Below, one piece after another: positions 9,818-18,811 of a DNA stretch of 64,000 bases. Both the position numbers and the translations under genes were made by a program. Numbering within the stretch: the first letter of the stretch is position 1; every line of letters starts with the position of its first letter. The stretch comes from Desulfovibrio gilichinskyi (lineage in GTDB: Bacteria > Desulfobacterota > Desulfovibrionia > Desulfovibrionales > Desulfovibrionaceae): NCBI RefSeq assembly GCF_900177375.1, contig NZ_FWZU01000001.1, positions 124,001-188,000 on the forward strand, written 5' to 3'. Under the pieces are notes generated by a model. It was given only the letters and a program-made list of their open reading frames with translations. It was not told the origin of the DNA and made no database searches.

Positions 9818-10605
9818 TGAAAGAAAACAGACCTGAAATTATAACTGTTGACCCTTGGTCCGAGCTTAAAAAATTTACTGATGCCCGTATTTCACTTGGA
9901 AGATGCGGAATCAGTCTGCCTCTCAAAGAATCTCTTTCATTCAAACTTGCTCATGCAAAAGCGCGTGACGCTGTTCATTTGTCATTTAAAATTGATGAAC
10001 TTAAGTCGGAACTTGAAGAAAGCGGACACCCCTGCCTTACGCTTAAGAGCAGCGCTGATGACAGAATGGAATATTTAACTCGGCCAGATAAAGGCAGAGT
10101 TTTAAGTGCTGAATCACGTGAATTACTTGAAAAACAGGAAACAGGATATGACGTGTGTGTGGCTGTAGGGGATGGACTCTCATCTCGCGCAATTCATGAA
10201 AACGGATATAATTTTATTCATGCATTTATGCCTTTGCTTGAGCAGGCAGGAATTAAAGCGACTCCTGTCTGTTTGATTGAAAACAGCCGCGTTGCAATTG
10301 CAGATGAGATTGGAAGTATTCTTTCGGCAAAGCTTTCAGTGATACTTATTGGAGAAAGACCGGGGCTTAGTTCACCTAATTCAATGGGAATTTATCTGAC
10401 CTACAATCCTAAGCCCGGCACCACTGACGAAGCTCGCAACTGTATTTCAAATGTACGTGACGGCGGTTTAAGTATCGCAGACGGCGTTCAAAAGTTGGCT
10501 TACTTAGTTGAGCAGGCTTTGATTACAAAGAAATCAGGCGTAGAACTTAAGGACAAGATGCCAGCTAATTACTTGCCGTTTAATGAGATTAAAATGATCA
10601 GTTAG
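9817..10605 (+). CDS. eutC: Ethanolamine ammonia-lyase small subunit
   Basis: The 262-residue protein has the conserved EutC cobalamin-binding half, with VGDGLSSRAI, GERPGLSSPNSMG and the C-terminal RNCISNVRDGGL stretch. It completes the EutBC active site and helps bind adenosylcobalamin. Its ATG shares a base with the eutB stop (TAATG), so the subunits are translationally coupled. A terminator follows at 10632. Confidence 0.94.
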   Translation: MKENRPEIITVDPWSELKKFTDARISLGRCGISLPLKESLSFKLAHAKARDAVHLSFKIDELKSELEESGHPCLTLKSSADDRMEYLTRPDKGRVLSAESRELLEKQETGYDVCVAVGDGLSSRAIHENGYNFIHAFMPLLEQAGIKATPVCLIENSRVAIADEIGSILSAKLSVILIGERPGLSSPNSMGIYLTYNPKPGTTDEARNCISNVRDGGLSIADGVQKLAYLVEQALITKKSGVELKDKMPANYLPFNEIKMIS

Positions 10606-10631
10606 CTAATATTTTTTAAAATGCGTAAATG

Positions 10632-10669
10632 AAAACCTCTTACACTGTTTTAAGTGTAAGAGGTTTTTT
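10632..10669. terminator. Bidirectional terminator between eutC and hydF
   Basis: Arms of about 14 bases (AAACCTCTTACACT and its complement) have a T run on the plus side and an A run giving Ts on the minus side. It serves the convergent eutBC and hyd maturation operons. Confidence 0.88.
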
Positions 10670-10670
10670 G

Positions 10671-11873
10671 CTATAAATTAAACGGTGCAATAATCCTTTC
10701 AAGCACTCCCTGCACTTTTGAAATTGCAACTCCGTAATTGGTTATGGGTACTCCTCTGCGATTACATTCTGTAACTCTTCGCAGCATTTCGGTGCGATTC
10801 AGCATACATGCGCCGCAATGAATTACCAGTTTGTACTTTTCAAGATCTTCCGGGAAATCGTGTCCTGCATATGTTTCAAATTTGACGTTCTTCCCTGTAT
10901 ATTGGGTGACCCAGCGCGGTATTTTCACCCGTCCGATGTCATCCGCAACGTCGTGATGTGAGCAGGCTTCTCCCACAAGCACAATGTCTCCGTTTTCAAG
11001 AGTATCAATAGCTTCCGCGCCTTTGACAAGGCTTGGTAAATCACCTTTAAAGCGGGCAAAAAGAGTTGAAAAAGTGGTTAACGGAATGTCGTCCGGAACA
11101 TCACCCGCAACGGTCAGCACTACTTGTGAATCTGTAATGACCAGAGCAGGCTTACGTTTCATGTTTGATAGAGTTTCTTCAATTTCGCGGTCTTTAACAG
11201 TGACGGCTACCGCGTCACAGTCCAGAATTTCCCGTATGACTTGAACTTGAGGTAAAATAAGTCTTCCTTTAGGCGCAGCCAGATCAATCGGAACAACACA
11301 GACAACCCAGTCTCCTTCTCCGAAAAGGTCTCCGGCTAGAACAGGTGTTTGTTTCATTTCATCCGGTGACAATTCAATGATGGCTTTTTTTATTTCCTTA
11401 ATGTTTAAGCCCGTTGTTGCGGAAACTTCTAAGAATGGAAAATTGTTTTCACGGCAGTAATTGAGTTCTTCCGCTGAAGGAGTACGCAGATCGTTTTTAT
11501 TAAACAGGATAACGAATGGAATTTTAAGTTCACATATGTTGCTGATAATATTTTTTTCATAATCGGTGATGCCTTCTTCTCCGATCACAACAAGGGCAAC
11601 ATCAGATCTCCATAAAACTTTCTGGGTGGCTTTTATCCGAAGTTCTCCAAGTTCGCCTGTATCATCAAGTCCTGCTGTATCGTAAAAAGTTACCGGGCCG
11701 AGCGGAAGCAGTTCATAATGTTTGGCAACTGCGTCGGTAGTCGTTCCCGGCTGGTCTGAAACAATAGAGATATCTTGGTCTACAATTGCATTTATCAGAG
11801 AGGATTTTCCGGCATTTCGTCTTCCTGCCAGAGTTATAACCAGTCTGACTCCGCGTGGTGCTTTATTGGACAT
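10671..11873 (-). CDS. hydF: [FeFe] hydrogenase H-cluster maturation GTPase HydF
   Basis: The 400-residue protein has an N-terminal GTPase domain with P-loop GRRNAGKSS, switch DTAG and specificity NKND. A dimerisation domain follows, then a C-terminal cluster domain with CxH (CSH) and HCGAC ligands. HydF is the scaffold on which the 2Fe subcluster is built and from which it is passed to HydA. It is the last gene of the maturation operon, and its start overlaps the end of hydE by 11 bases. Confidence 0.95.
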   Translation of the reverse strand: MSNKAPRGVRLVITLAGRRNAGKSSLINAIVDQDISIVSDQPGTTTDAVAKHYELLPLGPVTFYDTAGLDDTGELGELRIKATQKVLWRSDVALVVIGEEGITDYEKNIISNICELKIPFVILFNKNDLRTPSAEELNYCRENNFPFLEVSATTGLNIKEIKKAIIELSPDEMKQTPVLAGDLFGEGDWVVCVVPIDLAAPKGRLILPQVQVIREILDCDAVAVTVKDREIEETLSNMKRKPALVITDSQVVLTVAGDVPDDIPLTTFSTLFARFKGDLPSLVKGAEAIDTLENGDIVLVGEACSHHDVADDIGRVKIPRWVTQYTGKNVKFETYAGHDFPEDLEKYKLVIHCGACMLNRTEMLRRVTECNRRGVPITNYGVAISKVQGVLERIIAPFNL

Positions 11874-12870
11874 TCTTGCTCCTTCTTGAAAATCCTTTCG
11901 AAGATGAGGGGATGAAGTTTAAATTTCTGATCATATTTTCAGTTTGAAATAGAGAATCTGAAACATCAATTGCAACAGAATTTTTACCGGGATAAATGTT
12001 GTAATCAGCGCGATGTGCAGATGGGGTGACAGAAGGCATTATTACGTTGCACCCTCTGCCGAGTCCGAGTTCTCTGCCTCTTGAATCAAAAGAATCAAGA
12101 GCAGATGTAGCCGGAATATTGGCTCCGGGATTTAAAATGCGGAGCAGGGCGGTTACCCGGTACGAGAGTAATAAATCTCCGGCAGCACACTCTGCAAAGG
12201 GAGTATCAGGGTGTGGAATAAAAGGGCCTGCTGCAATCATATCCAGCTTAAGATCAGTCAAAAACAGAAGGTCCTGCAAAATATCTTTTATGTTTGAACC
12301 TGGTAAGCCGACAATGATGCCTGAACCTATTTCGTAGCCCATATCACGCAGTGATTTTATGCGATGAAGCCTTGCTTCGAACGATTCGCCGCTCCTGATT
12401 TTTTCATATAACTCAGGGTTTGAAGTTTCAAGCTTAATTAGACAGCGGTCTGCGCCGCACTGCGCCCAATAAGCATATTCATCAAGTCCGCGGTCCCCAA
12501 CGGATAAGGTGACTGCAACGTCGTAACGATTCTTAAGTTCCGTAACCAATTCACCAATCTGCTTTTTTGTGTAGCTGAAATCGTCTCCTGACTGTAAAAC
12601 AATTGTCCGTGCTCCGTTTGACGCTGCCGTTTCGGCTGCTTCCAAAATTGTAGGTAGATCAAGGCGGTAACGATTTATTTTAGAATTCGGAGCTCTAAGC
12701 CCGCAATAAAAACATTTTTTGTTGCAAACATTTGAAAATTCAACAATTGCACGAATGAAAATTTCATTTCCAAATATATATTTTCTTGTCTGATCGGCAA
12801 GTTCAAAAAGTTCATCATCATTGTGACCGTTTAAGTAGTTCAGAATTTCCAGTTTACTGAGTTCGTACAT
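11863..12870 (-). CDS. hydE: [FeFe] hydrogenase maturation radical SAM enzyme HydE
   Basis: The 335-residue radical SAM protein has the cluster motif CNKKCFYCG (CX3CX2C) near residue 49, followed by a biotin-synthase-like barrel. HydE processes the HydG-made Fe(CO)2CN synthon during H-cluster assembly. An AGGA ribosome site precedes the ATG. The gene overlaps hydF and lies 37 bases after the unknown gene 12908-13480. Confidence 0.94.
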   Translation of the reverse strand: MYELSKLEILNYLNGHNDDELFELADQTRKYIFGNEIFIRAIVEFSNVCNKKCFYCGLRAPNSKINRYRLDLPTILEAAETAASNGARTIVLQSGDDFSYTKKQIGELVTELKNRYDVAVTLSVGDRGLDEYAYWAQCGADRCLIKLETSNPELYEKIRSGESFEARLHRIKSLRDMGYEIGSGIIVGLPGSNIKDILQDLLFLTDLKLDMIAAGPFIPHPDTPFAECAAGDLLLSYRVTALLRILNPGANIPATSALDSFDSRGRELGLGRGCNVIMPSVTPSAHRADYNIYPGKNSVAIDVSDSLFQTENMIRNLNFIPSSSKGFSRRSKNVQ

Positions 12871-12907
12871 ATAATTATGATCCTGAAATTAAATTGCGAT
12901 TTATTAC

Positions 12908-13480
12908 TTATAATTTTGAAATATTCATTAACTTGGCGCATTCATTTATCAGCCGGAATGCGGCAATTTCCTCTTTTGTGGAGTTTGCCGGAGGTCGGCC
13001 GGATTTCGTCCATTCAAACATTTTTTCAACATCAGCTTCAACCATACCCCAGAAACCTTGCGGCGCATGTTGCGCAGCGTATGCATACTGACCGAAACAG
13101 AGAGTGTCATCTACAATAACAAGGGGGAGGTTCGGCCACTTGCGGACCGGATGCAACTTAACTTTTGCGGGATATTTTTCTGCAATGCCAGCTATAAATG
13201 AATATGAAATTTCGACTTCATCTTCAATTGATTGTCTGGAAATTCCGAACCTGAGAATTTCAAGAAAATATTTTTTCCAATTTAAATCAAGTGCCGGATT
13301 TATTGCAATAATATCAAGTTGTCTGAACTCCTTTTTGGTAAGAGCCGTCTCAAGTCCTGCCATGTGCCGCGCAGATTTTGCGAAGGGTCCGTAAACCGCG
13401 CCGTTAAGAATTATCCGGCGGGATGCTGCGGAAAAAAGTTCTGGAATATTCAGTTCTTCGGTACCTGCAAAAAGTTTCAT
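12908..13480 (-). CDS. Unknown 190-residue protein inside the hyd maturation operon
   Basis: I do not recognise this protein with confidence. It is soluble, with no signal or membrane segment. The most distinctive stretch is a C-terminal half with KLHPVRKWPNLP, IVDD and FGQYAYAAQHAPQGFW; this is loosely like phospholipase-D-fold sensor domains, but no HKD pair is seen. It sits 2 bases from aspA and 37 bases from hydE on the same strand, so it is co-expressed with H-cluster assembly. A small-molecule-binding or assembly role is inference from position. Confidence 0.7.
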   Translation of the reverse strand: MKLFAGTEELNIPELFSAASRRIILNGAVYGPFAKSARHMAGLETALTKKEFRQLDIIAINPALDLNWKKYFLEILRFGISRQSIEDEVEISYSFIAGIAEKYPAKVKLHPVRKWPNLPLVIVDDTLCFGQYAYAAQHAPQGFWGMVEADVEKMFEWTKSGRPPANSTKEEIAAFRLINECAKLMNISKL

Positions 13481-13482
13481 CT

Positions 13483-14916
13483 TTATTTAATCCAGCGGAG
13501 GTCAGCAGCTACGTAACCGAGTTTGCAAAGTCTGTTCGGGGATAAAATTTCATCAATTTCTTCTGGTGAAGCAATATCTTGATGTATCAATTCTTCGCGG
13601 ATTGTTCTTCCTGCATTTTTTGCATCTGTCAGAATATTTTCAACCCGTTCATATCCCAGCACCGGAACCAGAACTGTTGCGAGGGCATAGCTTTTTTCAA
13701 CGTGCTTTTTACACCTGTCATGGTCAGCGGTTATTCCCGCAATACAATTTTCTGAAAGCCCTTTAGTTACATTAACTAAAAGCGTCAGGGATTCGAGCAA
13801 AGAATGTGCAATAAGCGGAAGCAAGTGGTTTAACTCTAACTGTCCCATCGAGGCGGCTAGGGTAATGGTTTGATCATTTCCCATAACCTTTAACGAGATC
13901 TGTGTTGCCGCTTCCGGCATGACAGGGTTAACTTTACCTGCCATGATTGAAGATCCGGCCTGAAGAGTCGGGAGCTTAATTTCACCAAGGCCGGTTGCAG
14001 GTCCGCTGGCAAGCAAACGCAAATCAGATGATATTTTAACCAGATTTACAGCGTATGCTTTAAGGAATCCTGAAACCTCAACAAAGGAATCCATATTTTG
14101 TGTAACGTCGATTAAATTCTCAGCACGCGAAACAGGCAGGCCCGTTATCTGCTTTAGTTTTCCTGCTGCGCATAGGATGTAATCGCGCGAAGCTCCAAGC
14201 CCGGTTCCGATAGCGGTTCCACCTAGATTAACTTTTTTGATCCTTTCTCGGCACTTGAAAATTCTCCATCTGTCCCGTGCTACAGCTTCCGCAAAAGCTC
14301 CGAAGGTCATGCCTAAAGTCATGGGCACAGCATCATTTAATTCAGTTCGCCCGACTTTTACAACATTTCGGAATTCTTGTTCTTTAAGCTGAAGTGACTG
14401 TTGGAGTTCTGCCACTTCAGCTTCAAGTTTTATTAAAAGGTTGAGCGTGGCCACCTTTAAAGCCGTGGGGTACACGTCATTGGTGGACTGATGCATATTC
14501 ACATGTCTTAGAGGATGTACCAGCAAATAATCGCCACGCTCACCATTTAGAAGTTCAATCGCGCGATTGGCGATAACTTCGTTGAAGTTCATATTGGTCG
14601 AAGTTCCGGCTCCGCCTTGAAAAGGATCAACAATGATTTCATTATGGAGATTGCCGGAAGCTATGTCTTTGCACGCTGTGATAACAGCGTTACCTATTTT
14701 TTCATCCATGTGCCCAAGTTCAACATTTGCAACTGCGCAAGCTTGTTTAACCATGGCAAAGGCGCGAACGAATTCCGGATGCATTTGATAACCCGAAAAC
14801 GGGAAATTATGCACGGCTCTTAAAGTATGAATACCGTAATAACCCTCAACCGGGATATTCATTTCGCCAAGTGCGTCTCTTTCGATCCGCATTTTTCTTT
14901 TTTCGGTATCCGACAT
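13483..14916 (-). CDS. aspA: Aspartate ammonia-lyase in the hydrogenase maturation operon
   Basis: The 477-residue protein has the fumarase/aspartase signature GSSIMAGKVNPVMPE near residue 325 and the conserved TSTNMNFNEV and MHQSTNDVYPT stretches, at normal family length. It converts aspartate to fumarate plus ammonia. It sits 18 bases from hydG and 2 bases from the unknown gene, within the maturation operon. Ammonia is a plausible source for the bridgehead nitrogen of the H-cluster dithiomethylamine ligand; that link is inference. Confidence 0.93.
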   Translation of the reverse strand: MSDTEKRKMRIERDALGEMNIPVEGYYGIHTLRAVHNFPFSGYQMHPEFVRAFAMVKQACAVANVELGHMDEKIGNAVITACKDIASGNLHNEIIVDPFQGGAGTSTNMNFNEVIANRAIELLNGERGDYLLVHPLRHVNMHQSTNDVYPTALKVATLNLLIKLEAEVAELQQSLQLKEQEFRNVVKVGRTELNDAVPMTLGMTFGAFAEAVARDRWRIFKCRERIKKVNLGGTAIGTGLGASRDYILCAAGKLKQITGLPVSRAENLIDVTQNMDSFVEVSGFLKAYAVNLVKISSDLRLLASGPATGLGEIKLPTLQAGSSIMAGKVNPVMPEAATQISLKVMGNDQTITLAASMGQLELNHLLPLIAHSLLESLTLLVNVTKGLSENCIAGITADHDRCKKHVEKSYALATVLVPVLGYERVENILTDAKNAGRTIREELIHQDIASPEEIDEILSPNRLCKLGYVAADLRWIK

Positions 14917-14934
14917 AGCTGCTCCGATTATATT

Positions 14935-16362
14935 TTACAGGTAAAGATCTCTCTCACCTGCTTCCATACGAGTAACTCTGTCAGTTAGCAACTTTCTTCG
15001 ATCAGGGTCGGCATAACTATCAAGTTCTTTGCGGATAAGTTCATTACCAAGTTTTTTAGTTTCTTCTGAACCGTAATCTTCCAGATATTCTTTAAAGGTC
15101 AAAAGACCGTTCGGCAGACAGAATTTTTGTATAAATCCTGTTTTGGCAAGTTCCATAAAATGTTCACCAGTACGGCCGAGACGGTAACACGCCGTACACC
15201 ATGACGGGACATAGCTTTGTTCACCCTCGATAAGGCTGCGGATAACTTCATCAAGACTGCGGCTGTCACCTATACAGAACTGCTGGACATCTGGACGATC
15301 ATATTGAGGATCACTGTATGCTCCGGGATAGGTTCTTGAACCGGCAGAGATCTGTGAAACTCCGACTTCAAGCAGCTCTGTGCGGAAATCGGCATTTTCA
15401 CGGGTTGTCAGAATAAGCCCTGTGTACGGAACAGCAAGGCGGAGTACCGCTACAACCTTTTTGAAATTATGGTTGGATGACAGGTAAGGAGGATTGAAAG
15501 CAAGCTCTGATCCCTGAGCCGGTTCAATTCTGGGGAATGAAATAGTATGAGGGCCGACTCCGCAGTCTTTTTCGAGCTGTTTAGCATGGTAAAGAAGTCC
15601 CATAACCTCAAAGATAGGATCAAATAAGCCGAAGAGTGCACCCATTCCTACGTCATCTATCCCTGCTTCCTGTGCACGATGCATGGCATAGAGTCTCCAT
15701 AAATAATCAGTTTTTTTGCCAGCCAGATGAACTTTTTTATATGTTTCCTGATGGTATGACTCATGAAAACACTGGTAAGTACCGATGCCGACATCATGAA
15801 GTTTTTTGAAACCGTCAACATCCAGAGGAGCACAGTTAATATTTACCCGGCGAATTTCGCCGCTTTTATCTGAGGTTACTGAATAAACATCGCGTACTGT
15901 TTGAGCAATCCAGTCTGCATTATATTTAGGATGTTCTCCGTAAACCAGCAAAAGTCTTTTGTGACCGATCTTTTCCAGAACTTCTACTTCTTTGCGGATT
16001 TCTTCTGAACTTAGTGTTCTGCGATTTAAATCTTTGTTTTCTGCGTTGAATCCGCAGTATGCGCATTGGTTGACGCATTCGTTGGAAATATACAGAGGAG
16101 CAAAAAGGACTAATCTGTTTCCGTAGATTCCTCGTTTGACTTCCATAGCTGTTTCAAAAATTTCGTTATCCAGATCTTTATCGGTATTTTTAAGAAGCAC
16201 AGCGGCTTCAAATGGGGTAAGACCTTTTCTTTCTTTTGCTTTGGTAAGAATATCCCTAACCTGAGCAGGTTCAGGGTTGGTTGCTTTTTCCATTTCAGAC
16301 CAGATAAGATCTTCATCTATAAATGATTTAAGATTGTGCCCAGAATTATTAATATTTTTCAT
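14935..16362 (-). CDS. hydG: [FeFe] hydrogenase maturation radical SAM enzyme HydG
   Basis: The 475-residue tyrosine lyase has the N-terminal cluster motif CVNQCAYCGF (CX3CX2C) and the C-terminal auxiliary-cluster site that includes CTACYRLGRTGEHFM. HydG cleaves tyrosine to p-cresol, CO and cyanide and builds the Fe(CO)2CN unit of the H-cluster. It is followed by aspA after 18 bases and preceded by the TM1266-like gene after 17 bases. Confidence 0.96.
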   Translation of the reverse strand: MKNINNSGHNLKSFIDEDLIWSEMEKATNPEPAQVRDILTKAKERKGLTPFEAAVLLKNTDKDLDNEIFETAMEVKRGIYGNRLVLFAPLYISNECVNQCAYCGFNAENKDLNRRTLSSEEIRKEVEVLEKIGHKRLLLVYGEHPKYNADWIAQTVRDVYSVTSDKSGEIRRVNINCAPLDVDGFKKLHDVGIGTYQCFHESYHQETYKKVHLAGKKTDYLWRLYAMHRAQEAGIDDVGMGALFGLFDPIFEVMGLLYHAKQLEKDCGVGPHTISFPRIEPAQGSELAFNPPYLSSNHNFKKVVAVLRLAVPYTGLILTTRENADFRTELLEVGVSQISAGSRTYPGAYSDPQYDRPDVQQFCIGDSRSLDEVIRSLIEGEQSYVPSWCTACYRLGRTGEHFMELAKTGFIQKFCLPNGLLTFKEYLEDYGSEETKKLGNELIRKELDSYADPDRRKLLTDRVTRMEAGERDLYL

Positions 16363-16379
16363 GATTTTGTCCTGATTTT

Positions 16380-16622
16380 TTAAACTAGAAGTGATTTAAC
16401 TTTAACACCGTCAAGCATCCCGAGTTTTCCCGTCAAAGCTCCAACTTCATCGGTAGTAGCTTCTATAATGATACCGATAACGTTTACACCTTTTTCGCGG
16501 AAAGGAAGGCCCATACGTCCGACGATTATATCACCGTGTTCACTGAGTGTCTGATTGACTTTCGGTGCAGATTGAAATCGATTTTTAATCGTTATGCCAA
16601 TGATTCCTAACCGTTTATCCAT
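16380..16622 (-). CDS. TM1266-like iron-only hydrogenase system putative regulator
   Basis: This 80-residue ACT-like domain protein starts MDKRLGIIGITIKNR and contains a glycine-rich GRMGLPF segment. It matches the small putative regulator regularly found with hydEFG. I chose the ATG at 16622 because GGAG lies about eight bases upstream and the family begins here; a longer frame running to 16718 crosses the structured leader and looks non-coding. It is the first gene of the maturation group downstream of the leader RNA candidate. Confidence 0.85.
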   Translation of the reverse strand: MDKRLGIIGITIKNRFQSAPKVNQTLSEHGDIIVGRMGLPFREKGVNVIGIIIEATTDEVGALTGKLGMLDGVKVKSLLV

Positions 16623-16729
16623 GCAGTTACTCCGATCTACTGATGAGTCGCAGGCAGAAAAATATTCAGGTAGTAATCTGCAATGGTTATGAAGGCGGGT
16701 ATTCCGGGCGGCAACCAACTTTCAGCTGG

Positions 16730-16888
16730 CAGTTCCGGAAGACTCGACCCCGGGATCAGGACAAACCCTTTCCGTAGGCAGACTCTTCGGCTGATATTTT
16801 ACTGAATACAACTTTGTGCAGGGTATATAAAGATTACAATCAAGCGCCGACCCTTGGATCAGATCCACCCTAGCCGCAGGTAAACGCT
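16730..16888 (-). ncRNA. Candidate tandem structured RNA (riboswitch-like) in the hyd maturation leader
   Basis: Two copies of the same motif lie in tandem on the minus strand, at 16888-16843 and 16793-16730. Each has CCTRCGG-NN-AGGGT, then GATCC-NN-GGGTC, enclosed by a short stem. The enclosing stem differs between copies but stays paired: AGCG with CGCT in copy 1, AAGA with TCTT in copy 2, extended in copy 2 by CCG/CGG and CAG/CTG. That is covariation within one molecule. The region lies in the 280 bases between hydB and the TM1266-like gene. I do not recognise it as a known riboswitch class. Function, ligand and boundaries are inference. Confidence 0.55.
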
Positions 16889-16902
16889 GTTTTTATTATG
16901 AA

Positions 16903-17241
16903 CTAGAAGTTAAACTTATACCCTTTGGCTTTAAGGGCACTTAGCTTAGCACTGCGATCAATGTATTCCGTATGAAGCAACTCATGGGACTTATGTCCGC
17001 AAGGTCCGTCATGCAGAAAACCGCTATCTTTATTATATATTTTGGTGATCATCGGGTTATTCTGTGATTTTCTGAATTTGTATATTTTGGGGTTTGCATC
17101 TGTTGCGTAAACAGATTTCTGCCTCAAAGCTACAAAACTCATTGCTGCGGCAAAAGCTTCGGAAGCAATGTTCACACTGAGCATCGCGTAACCGGTAAGT
17201 ACTCCACAAGCTTTTAAGAAACTGCGTCTTTTCATTTTCAT
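16903..17241 (-). CDS. hydB: Periplasmic [FeFe] hydrogenase small subunit
   Basis: The 112-residue protein has a twin-arginine signal (KRRSFLKACG) and the short, cofactor-free small-subunit body that wraps around the large subunit. In Desulfovibrio the signal of this subunit carries the cofactor-loaded large subunit through Tat to the periplasm. It follows hydA by 13 bases on the same strand. Confidence 0.93.
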   Translation of the reverse strand: MKMKRRSFLKACGVLTGYAMLSVNIASEAFAAAMSFVALRQKSVYATDANPKIYKFRKSQNNPMITKIYNKDSGFLHDGPCGHKSHELLHTEYIDRSAKLSALKAKGYKFNF

Positions 17242-17254
17242 ATCTCAGTTCTCC

Positions 17255-18598
17255 TTAAGCCTTGATTTTACGGGCTCTGAACCGTCTATTAATCTGAGCA
17301 ACAGTACTTCTGAAGAGTGAAGCCTGAATTTCAGGATCAAGGGGTTGACCACCGCCGTTCACGCAGCCACCGGGGCAAGTCATGATCTCGATGAAGTGAT
17401 AAGGAGATTTTCCTGCTCTTACTTCATCACATATTTTTGCAGCATTTTTCAGCCCGCTGGCAATAGCAACTTTAACAACTCCGAAATTCGGAACATTGAT
17501 ATCAGCTGTTTTGATGCCTTCGTGCGTGCGAACAACTTTTATGTTTGGATCGTTCAGCTTTTCACCTGATAGGACTTCATAAGCAAGTCTGAGGGCCGCT
17601 TCCATAACACCGCCGCTATTACCGAAAATAGTGGCAGCACCGGTTGATTCGCCTAATACGGGATCAGGCTCCTGATCCGGCAGATTATTAAAATCTATAC
17701 CAGCTGCTTTAATCATGTACGCCAGTTCTCTGGTGTTGATTGTGGCGTCGATGTCACTGAAACCGCTGTCATTCAGTTCCGGGCGTATGCCTTCATATTT
17801 CTTGGCAATACACGGCATAATTGAAACAGTATAAATCTTTTTGGGATTAGTGCCTGTTTCTTTTGCACCGTATGTTTTGGCTAAGGGGCCAAGCATTCCT
17901 ATCGGAGATTTACAGCTTGAAAGATTAGGCATCAGATCCGGATAGAATGTTTCAGCAAACTTTATCCAGCCCGGGCAACAGGAGGTAAACTGCGGCAAAG
18001 GTCGTGCATTCGTTTGTCCCTGTTCCTTTACACGCTGGATCAGCTCCGTACCTTCTTCCATGATGGTAACGTCGGCAGCGAATTCAGTATCCCAGATGTA
18101 GTTGAATCCCAGTTTTCTGAGAGCTGCGTGCATCTTACCGCCAACGTATGTTCCGGTAGCAGCACCGAAACATTCCCCGAGACCGTAACGAACAGAAGGG
18201 GCGGGCATGGAGACAACAATAGTGTCAGGGTCTTTGAGTTTTTCAAACAACTCATCAACAAAAGAGACACCTTCGTAGATTGCTCCATAAGGACAGTTGG
18301 TTAAGCATTGTCCGCAGTTCATACATGCTGCGGGGTCGACTACCTGATGAATTCCGTCACTGTTTATAGACTGAATTGCACCGGTAGCACAGACCTCTTC
18401 ACACGCTCCGCAAGCCTGACATTTGTCTGCATCGACCTGGATAAAAGTAATTCTATCCGGGTCTGTGCCGTCTTTAGGAGCGTAATTCCGATACATGACA
18501 CCTTCGATAAGTCTCATACTTCCCTCCGCATCCGGGTGAATTGCAGATAGGTCCGCCGGGGCCATCACCGGTCCTGACTTGGGTGTACATCCTGACAT
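17255..18598 (-). CDS. hydA: Periplasmic [FeFe] hydrogenase large (catalytic) subunit
   Basis: The 447-residue protein has an N-terminal two-cluster ferredoxin domain (CQACGACEEVCATG and CMNCGQCLTNCPYG). The three H-cluster signatures follow: TSCCPGW, MPCIAKKYE and the EIMTCPGGCVNGGG stretch. It oxidises or evolves hydrogen at the H-cluster. The start MSGCTPKSG at 18598 has an excellent AAGGAGG site eight bases upstream; the frame extends further upstream but is not family-like there. It lacks its own export signal and depends on the small subunit. Confidence 0.96.
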   Translation of the reverse strand: MSGCTPKSGPVMAPADLSAIHPDAEGSMRLIEGVMYRNYAPKDGTDPDRITFIQVDADKCQACGACEEVCATGAIQSINSDGIHQVVDPAACMNCGQCLTNCPYGAIYEGVSFVDELFEKLKDPDTIVVSMPAPSVRYGLGECFGAATGTYVGGKMHAALRKLGFNYIWDTEFAADVTIMEEGTELIQRVKEQGQTNARPLPQFTSCCPGWIKFAETFYPDLMPNLSSCKSPIGMLGPLAKTYGAKETGTNPKKIYTVSIMPCIAKKYEGIRPELNDSGFSDIDATINTRELAYMIKAAGIDFNNLPDQEPDPVLGESTGAATIFGNSGGVMEAALRLAYEVLSGEKLNDPNIKVVRTHEGIKTADINVPNFGVVKVAIASGLKNAAKICDEVRAGKSPYHFIEIMTCPGGCVNGGGQPLDPEIQASLFRSTVAQINRRFRARKIKA

Positions 18599-18624
18599 AG
18601 GATATCCTCCTTGGTTAAACTGAT

Positions 18625-18641
18625 GTTCAATTTGTTTGAAC
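18625..18641. promoter_or_regulatory. Palindrome upstream of hydA
   Basis: GTTCAA and TTGAAC are separated by five bases and lie about 27-43 bases upstream of the hydA ATG. This could be an operator or a small leader hairpin. The sequence gives no regulator identity. Confidence 0.35.
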
Positions 18642-18719
18642 TCGAGTATACATAATTCAAAATGGTAACACAGATCAACAATTATTATTATAAAGTTGTA
18701 TCTCTGCTGAGAGACAAGT

Positions 18720-18760
18720 AAAGCCAATAGTTTTCATTAATATTGAAAACTATTGGCTTT
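18720..18760. terminator. Terminator hairpin between the GNAT-HDAC gene and hydA
   Basis: There are two perfect 17-base arms (18720-18736 and 18744-18760) with a 7-base loop. It follows the minus-strand GNAT-HDAC gene and isolates it from the hydA promoter region. Confidence 0.8.
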
Positions 18761-18811
18761 ATTATTTGAGTGTGCCGGATTTTAAGAAAAGCTGTCTATT
18801 TTATAGTTTAC

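Noticed and set aside
16623-16718. N-terminal extension of the TM1266-like protein
   Set aside because: The open frame runs into the leader, lacks family similarity, and a good ribosome site precedes the internal ATG at 16622.
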